A DNA stretch of 64,000 nucleotides, taken from NCBI GenBank assembly GCA_965153455.1, contig OZ234498.1, forward strand, positions 15,252,001 through 15,316,000, read 5' to 3'. Position numbers and translations under genes: made by a program. The notes beneath the pieces are model-generated. The model saw only the letters and a list, made by a program, of their open reading frames with translations, was not told the DNA's origin and made no database searches. The stretch comes from Sphagnum compactum (taxonomy: Eukaryota; Bryophyta; Sphagnopsida; Sphagnales). Shown in pieces: positions 62,250 to 64,000 of the stretch (position 1 is its first letter; every line of letters starts with the position of its first letter).

Positions 62250-62850
62250 CTAATTCTCGATTGTTGTCATTTCGTCATAGGAAATGGAAATGAAACATGT
62301 TACTAATCAATTGCATTTTATGATCATATTGTGCACGACCTTGGGGCCATTTTCCAACTTATAAAGTTAGTCCAATGCTTGTGAGGATTTTCAAGCATTT
62401 TGAGAAAATCATAGAGATCTTTCATTCTTTTAAAATTCATCATGGGTTGCCCGTGCTTCAATAGATGAAAAATGGTGGCAAATTACACAAATTTCTTTTT
62501 GTCTTCAATATGAGCACCATTGACAACTTGGTTTGTAATAGAATTTCACCTTTGCATGTCAGCAAATTGTTTCTCATTCTTAGCATGCTAATTAGTCTCA
62601 CTAAAATAATATTGACCAAATAGCCACCCATAGACATGCACTCATTGCCTTATGGTGACCTACATGTTTTTAAAACTTGTCAAATTTAGGAACGAACAAT
62701 TTCTCTTTGTTTCCACAACATCACAAATGTAGCATTTCACCTACATCATTTTCCCCTTCAATCCCATGACCATTTCAACCCAATAGAGTTTTGTGGCCCA
62801 TACATCTTGGAACATGTGATTAAACTCCCATTCCTTTTTCTTCAATTTCT
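62250..62850 (-). pseudogene. DUF4371-type (hAT-like) transposase relic
   Basis: Minus-strand frames, in order, give KLYWVEMVMG, VKCYICDVVE, FGQYYFSETN, HAKNEKQFADMQR, VVNGAHIEDKKKFV, FATIFHLLKHGQPMMNFKRM, DLYDFLKML, HKHWT and FISISYDEMTTIEN. These match the N-terminal part of plant zinc-finger/DUF4371 transposase-like proteins, whose typical words are QYYFSKTNQHAKNE and LSCDEVTTIDNQSW. Several stops and frameshifts break it, and the catalytic C-terminal part is missing or unreadable. The assignment is from memory of this family. Confidence 0.65.
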
Positions 62851-64000
62851 TACACATAGGGCAATTAGTAAGGCAATCAATAGCTACCAAACCATTTCCC
62901 AGAATAAAAAAAGCTCAAAACTATTGCACATGTACATCCTTGAAACATGTGTTTACCTTTCAAATTTGGCACAATACTTGCATTTTCATTTAAACTATTG
63001 TTATGCATGTCTATATTGATGAAGCAACCATTAAACAAAACTAATGTTGAATTTTGCAAACCCATAGAAAAGATCATCCAATAGTGGAAGTTTGGAAATG
63101 GCCTAAAAGGTGCCATGGTTGGACAAAATTGATAAAAAAAAACGCACACAATTTGACAAACTCACACACAACACACCTAAACAAACAAAATCCTTCATGA
63201 CTTAAGTTCAACAATGCAAAGAATCAAAACTCACAATGCACACCCAATAACTACAACACACCTAAATTGTGATTTACTTGTAATAAAAACGAGCAGCTTG
63301 AAGTTTGGAATCAAAATTGTGCATTAGTGTGAAGTTCAACATTGTTATTCAATTTTTCATTTACAATTTAAATCGAACATGATCTCATGTCTTGATTGGT
63401 AAAACTTCAAGCATTTCTATAACCTCTTTTTTGCAATAATGCATATATTACCTATAAAAACAAAAGCACATTAGAAAGCACACATTATGATGTTGTTGAC
63501 GACATTGATGGCTATATAGTACTAGATAGTTCAATAGATTATGGCGGTGAAAAAATCTTCATTTAAAATGCAAAAGAGGTGATAAATGTCGAAGTCCCTT
63601 TGCAAGATGACAATGATGGAGAAAATGCTATCATTAAACATAGTGGCGACAAATTGATCAAAGAAGGGAGCTTGAATGCAAAAAACAATGATAGTGAAGG
63701 GGAATTGATGTGACCACCTTTTGAGTGGAATTGGATTATGGTATCCAATGGTAAGTGGTTGTCATTACATGCAACCATCCTATTCTAATGCTAATAAAAA
63801 ATGTGGCTTTCAAGCCATCCATGATTGTTGAAATGTGGCAATTTTGACTCAATCCAACAACCTAAATGATCAAAAGGAGGTCAAATGTAGTTTTCTTAAG
63901 TAAAAAAATGCAATAATTCACCTTTAAAAAAATGATGGTTTGGGTATTAATATTTATGTTATTTGGGGAAAGGCATGAATCCTTTCAAGTTGTTGTGGCA
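62851..64000. other. AT-rich intergenic DNA to the window end, nothing recognised
   Basis: No domain-bearing frame was seen. The flank 62,850-63,150 may still belong to the transposase relic, as its minus-strand frame is open for 90 codons, but I recognise no motif in it. Confidence 0.45.

Noticed and set aside
1-64000. tRNA genes, rRNA genes or CRISPR-like arrays
   Set aside because: No full cloverleaf, no rRNA sequence and no regularly spaced short repeats with unique spacers were seen; tRNA-like words are only B-box fragments.

Overview
This window is nuclear DNA of a land plant. It holds five intact protein genes with plant introns and plant-only families: HD2-type histone deacetylase, Di19 and a GT34 xyloglucan xylosyltransferase. 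They sit as GC-richer islands in very AT-rich, repeat-filled intergenic DNA, about one gene per 13 kb, which suggests a medium or large genome. A methylmalonyl-CoA-epimerase-like gene and a DUF4371-type transposase relic make me lean towards a non-flowering lineage (fern, lycophyte, bryophyte or gymnosperm). That lean is inference, and I cannot name the species.

Layout. 16-984 (-): SmB core spliceosomal protein, one coding exon, with telo-box motifs upstream. 1,360-3,500: a decaying tandem array that seems to have grown from the SmB upstream DNA. 3,500-10,780: AT-rich intergenic. 10,815-11,235: foldback element. 11,400-14,569 (+): duplicated promoter and leader, then the four-exon methylmalonyl-CoA-epimerase-like gene. 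17,321-20,966 (-): five-exon Di19 zinc-finger gene, convergent with the epimerase gene, with a U12-type AT-AC intron. 21,877-22,255: MITE. 22,256-38,330: long repeat-derived tract with two Helitron relics on opposite strands; the larger one lies next to a long-chain acyl-CoA synthetase fragment. 39,402-43,755 (+): eleven-exon HD2 gene, also with an AT-AC intron. 43,756-57,560: intergenic with several families of short inverted-repeat elements. 58,141-59,792 (+): two-exon GT34 gene. 59,793-64,000: AT-rich intergenic with a transposase relic.

The genes do not form a pathway. SmB belongs to the U1, U2, U4 and U5 snRNPs and, by general knowledge, also to the minor-spliceosome snRNPs. Two of its neighbours, Di19 and HD2, carry introns with minor-spliceosome signals. 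Exons were assembled by hand from splice signals, reading phase and family similarity. All reading frames close without a stop, giving 322, 204, 229, 373 and 492 residues.
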